Shown: piece by piece, positions 63,024 through 64,000 of the stretch
Layout: every line of letters begins with the position of its first letter
Position numbering within the stretch: the stretch's first letter is position 1
Source: DATHWB01 sp040880725
GTDB taxonomy: Bacteria; Actinomycetota; Acidimicrobiia; Spongiisociales; ZC4RG35
Assembly: GCA_040880725.1 (NCBI GenBank)
Contig: JBBDHV010000020.1
Span: forward strand, 62,001 to 126,000
Reading direction: 5' to 3'
DNA length: 64,000 bases
Position numbers and translations under genes: made by a program
Notes under the pieces: model-generated
What the model was told of the DNA's origin: nothing
The model's database searches: none
Seen by the model: only the letters and a program-made list of their open reading frames with translations

Positions 63024-64000
63024 ATGCGAAGACCGGCGCTGCGCGGTCTGATCGTGGGAATGTTCCTCTCCGGGGCGTTCGGACTTCAGGCCGCCGCCCA
63101 GACCGACAACGTGATGCTCGTGGAAGTCGACGGGGCGATCACACCCGTCATCGCCGCCCACCTCGCCGACGCCGTCGAGGACGCCACCGACGCCGGGGCG
63201 GTGCTGGTGGTGAGCATGGACACGCCCGGTGGCCTGGACACGTCGATGCGGGACATCGTCCAGGCGTTCCTCAACTCGTCGACTCCGGTGATCGTCTACG
63301 TCGAACCCGAAGGGGCCAGGGCGGCGTCTGCGGGGACGTTCATCGCAATGGCAGCCCATGTGGCAGCGATGGCGCCCGCCACGTCGATCGGTGCTGCAAC
63401 GCCGGTGGGCCTGGAGTCGGGAGAAACGGCGAGCGACAAGATCATCAACGACGCCGTGGCGTTCGCGGTGTCGGTGGCAGAACGGCGGGGGAGAGACGTC
63501 GAGTTCGCCGAGGACTCGGTCCGCGATGGCGCGTCGGTGACGGCGTCCGAAGCGGTGGAGCGCAACGTGGTGGACCTGGTGGCAGAGGACCTGGGTGACT
63601 TGCTGGCCCAGGTCGACGGTCGGACGGTCGAGACCGCCTCCGGCGAGGTGACGCTCCGGACGGCGGGGGCGGTGGTCGAACGCGTCGAGATGTCCACGTT
63701 CCGCAGCATTCTCGCGTTGATCGCCGATCCCAATCTCGCCCTGCTCTTCATTTCCATCGGGACACTGGCGGTGATCTACGAGGCGGCGAACCCGGGAATG
63801 GGCTTTGCGGGCATCGCCGGTGTGATAGCGCTGCTGTTGGGCTTCTTCGCCTTGAGCGTGCTTCCCGTCACCAGTGCCGGCATTGCGCTCCTGATCCTGG
63901 CGATGGCGTTGTTCATCGCAGAGATTTTCGTTCCGGGGGTGGGGGTGTTCGCCGCGGGTGGCACGGTGGCGCTGATTTTCGCCGGCCTCTTCCTCTTCGA
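63024..64000 (+). CDS. NfeD-type membrane serine protease (cut by window edge)
   Basis: The visible 325 residues comprise a signal/anchor segment (RRPALRGLIVGMFLSGAFGL), a ClpP-like serine protease domain with the catalytic Ser102 (AASAGTFIAMAAHVAAMAPA) and partner ATSIGAATPVG, and about four membrane helices from about 220 on (LALLFISIGTLAVIYEAANP). The C-terminal NfeD OB-domain would lie outside the window. The family cleaves stomatin-like partners. The start ATG follows the spacer after the 51-residue gene. Confidence 0.87.
   Translation, partial: MRRPALRGLIVGMFLSGAFGLQAAAQTDNVMLVEVDGAITPVIAAHLADAVEDATDAGAVLVVSMDTPGGLDTSMRDIVQAFLNSSTPVIVYVEPEGARAASAGTFIAMAAHVAAMAPATSIGAATPVGLESGETASDKIINDAVAFAVSVAERRGRDVEFAEDSVRDGASVTASEAVERNVVDLVAEDLGDLLAQVDGRTVETASGEVTLRTAGAVVERVEMSTFRSILALIADPNLALLFISIGTLAVIYEAANPGMGFAGIAGVIALLLGFFALSVLPVTSAGIALLILAMALFIAEIFVPGVGVFAAGGTVALIFAGLFLF

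Noticed and set aside
1..64000. CRISPR array or replication origin
   Set aside because: No regularly spaced short repeats with unique spacers, and no DnaA-box cluster were seen.

Overview
The window looks like chromosomal DNA from a high-GC actinomycete, most likely of the Acidimicrobiia type. Grounds are the strongly GC-rich codon use, a 13E12/DUF222 HNH protein, an F420-type LLM oxidoreductase, GAF-ANTAR regulators, a two-domain actinobacterial HPF, and two secreted proteins ending in S-layer-homology-like repeats, one of them DUF4331-CHRD. There is no rRNA gene, so the placement is an inference.

Layout. 1-2250: end of nrdR, a zinc-ribbon membrane protein, dUTPase, and tRNA-Gly/Cys/Val closed by a strong terminator. 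2521-7286: a NarL-type response regulator, its convergent histidine kinase, and two coupled membrane proteins, one of which resembles the kinase's sensor half without a kinase. 7540-9080: a gene graveyard (metG start, M15 peptidase end, propeller end, nucleotidyltransferase start). 9133-14001: a divergent envelope locus, with a HupE/RcnA-like metal permease plus TPR protein on one side and a DUF4331-CHRD-SLH secreted protein on the other. 14091-17152: lgt, a sigma-70 factor, a small basic protein and a zincin.

17355-26025: tRNA-Val(CAC) carries an integrated genomic island bounded by 24-bp repeats. It holds an intact AbiEi/AbiEii pair with a near-perfect operator palindrome, an apparently intact DNA methyltransferase/restriction endonuclease pair, and several decayed genes: the tyrosine integrase, a PD-(D/E)XK nuclease, a second AbiE-like pair and a nagA end. 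The sequence just after the right repeat resembles the sequence just after the left one, which suggests that a second, now eroded, element was inserted in tandem; an Mrr-like fragment and a LuxR tail follow.

26819-35218: a partner-switching and second-messenger block (HATPase anti-sigma-type kinase, STAS antagonist, two GAF-ANTAR proteins, PAS-GAF-PP2C phosphatase, class III cyclase with TPRs, a DUF2652 protein with an apparent one-base frameshift, an alpha/beta hydrolase). 35234-45654: a 2806-residue cyclic-glucan-synthase-like enzyme overlapping the start of a secreted M15 peptidase with SLH-like repeats. 45655-52570: a DUF1684 tail, DUF222-HNH, a beta-propeller protein coupled to a MoaD-like sulfur carrier, a GerW-like protein, a site-2 protease with CBS domains, DUF2231, and an LLM oxidoreductase. 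52567-64000: a trehalose-synthase-like GH13 enzyme, a subtilase, a CNNM/CorC protein, PRC-barrel, dodecin, HPF, SurE with a PfkB kinase, MgtC, a 51-residue membrane peptide, and the start of an NfeD protease.

The common theme outside the island is envelope building, stress signalling and dormancy or ribosome hibernation. The parts least explained by known systems are the DUF4331/TPR/permease locus, the propeller/MoaD pair, and the glucan synthase/M15-SLH pair.
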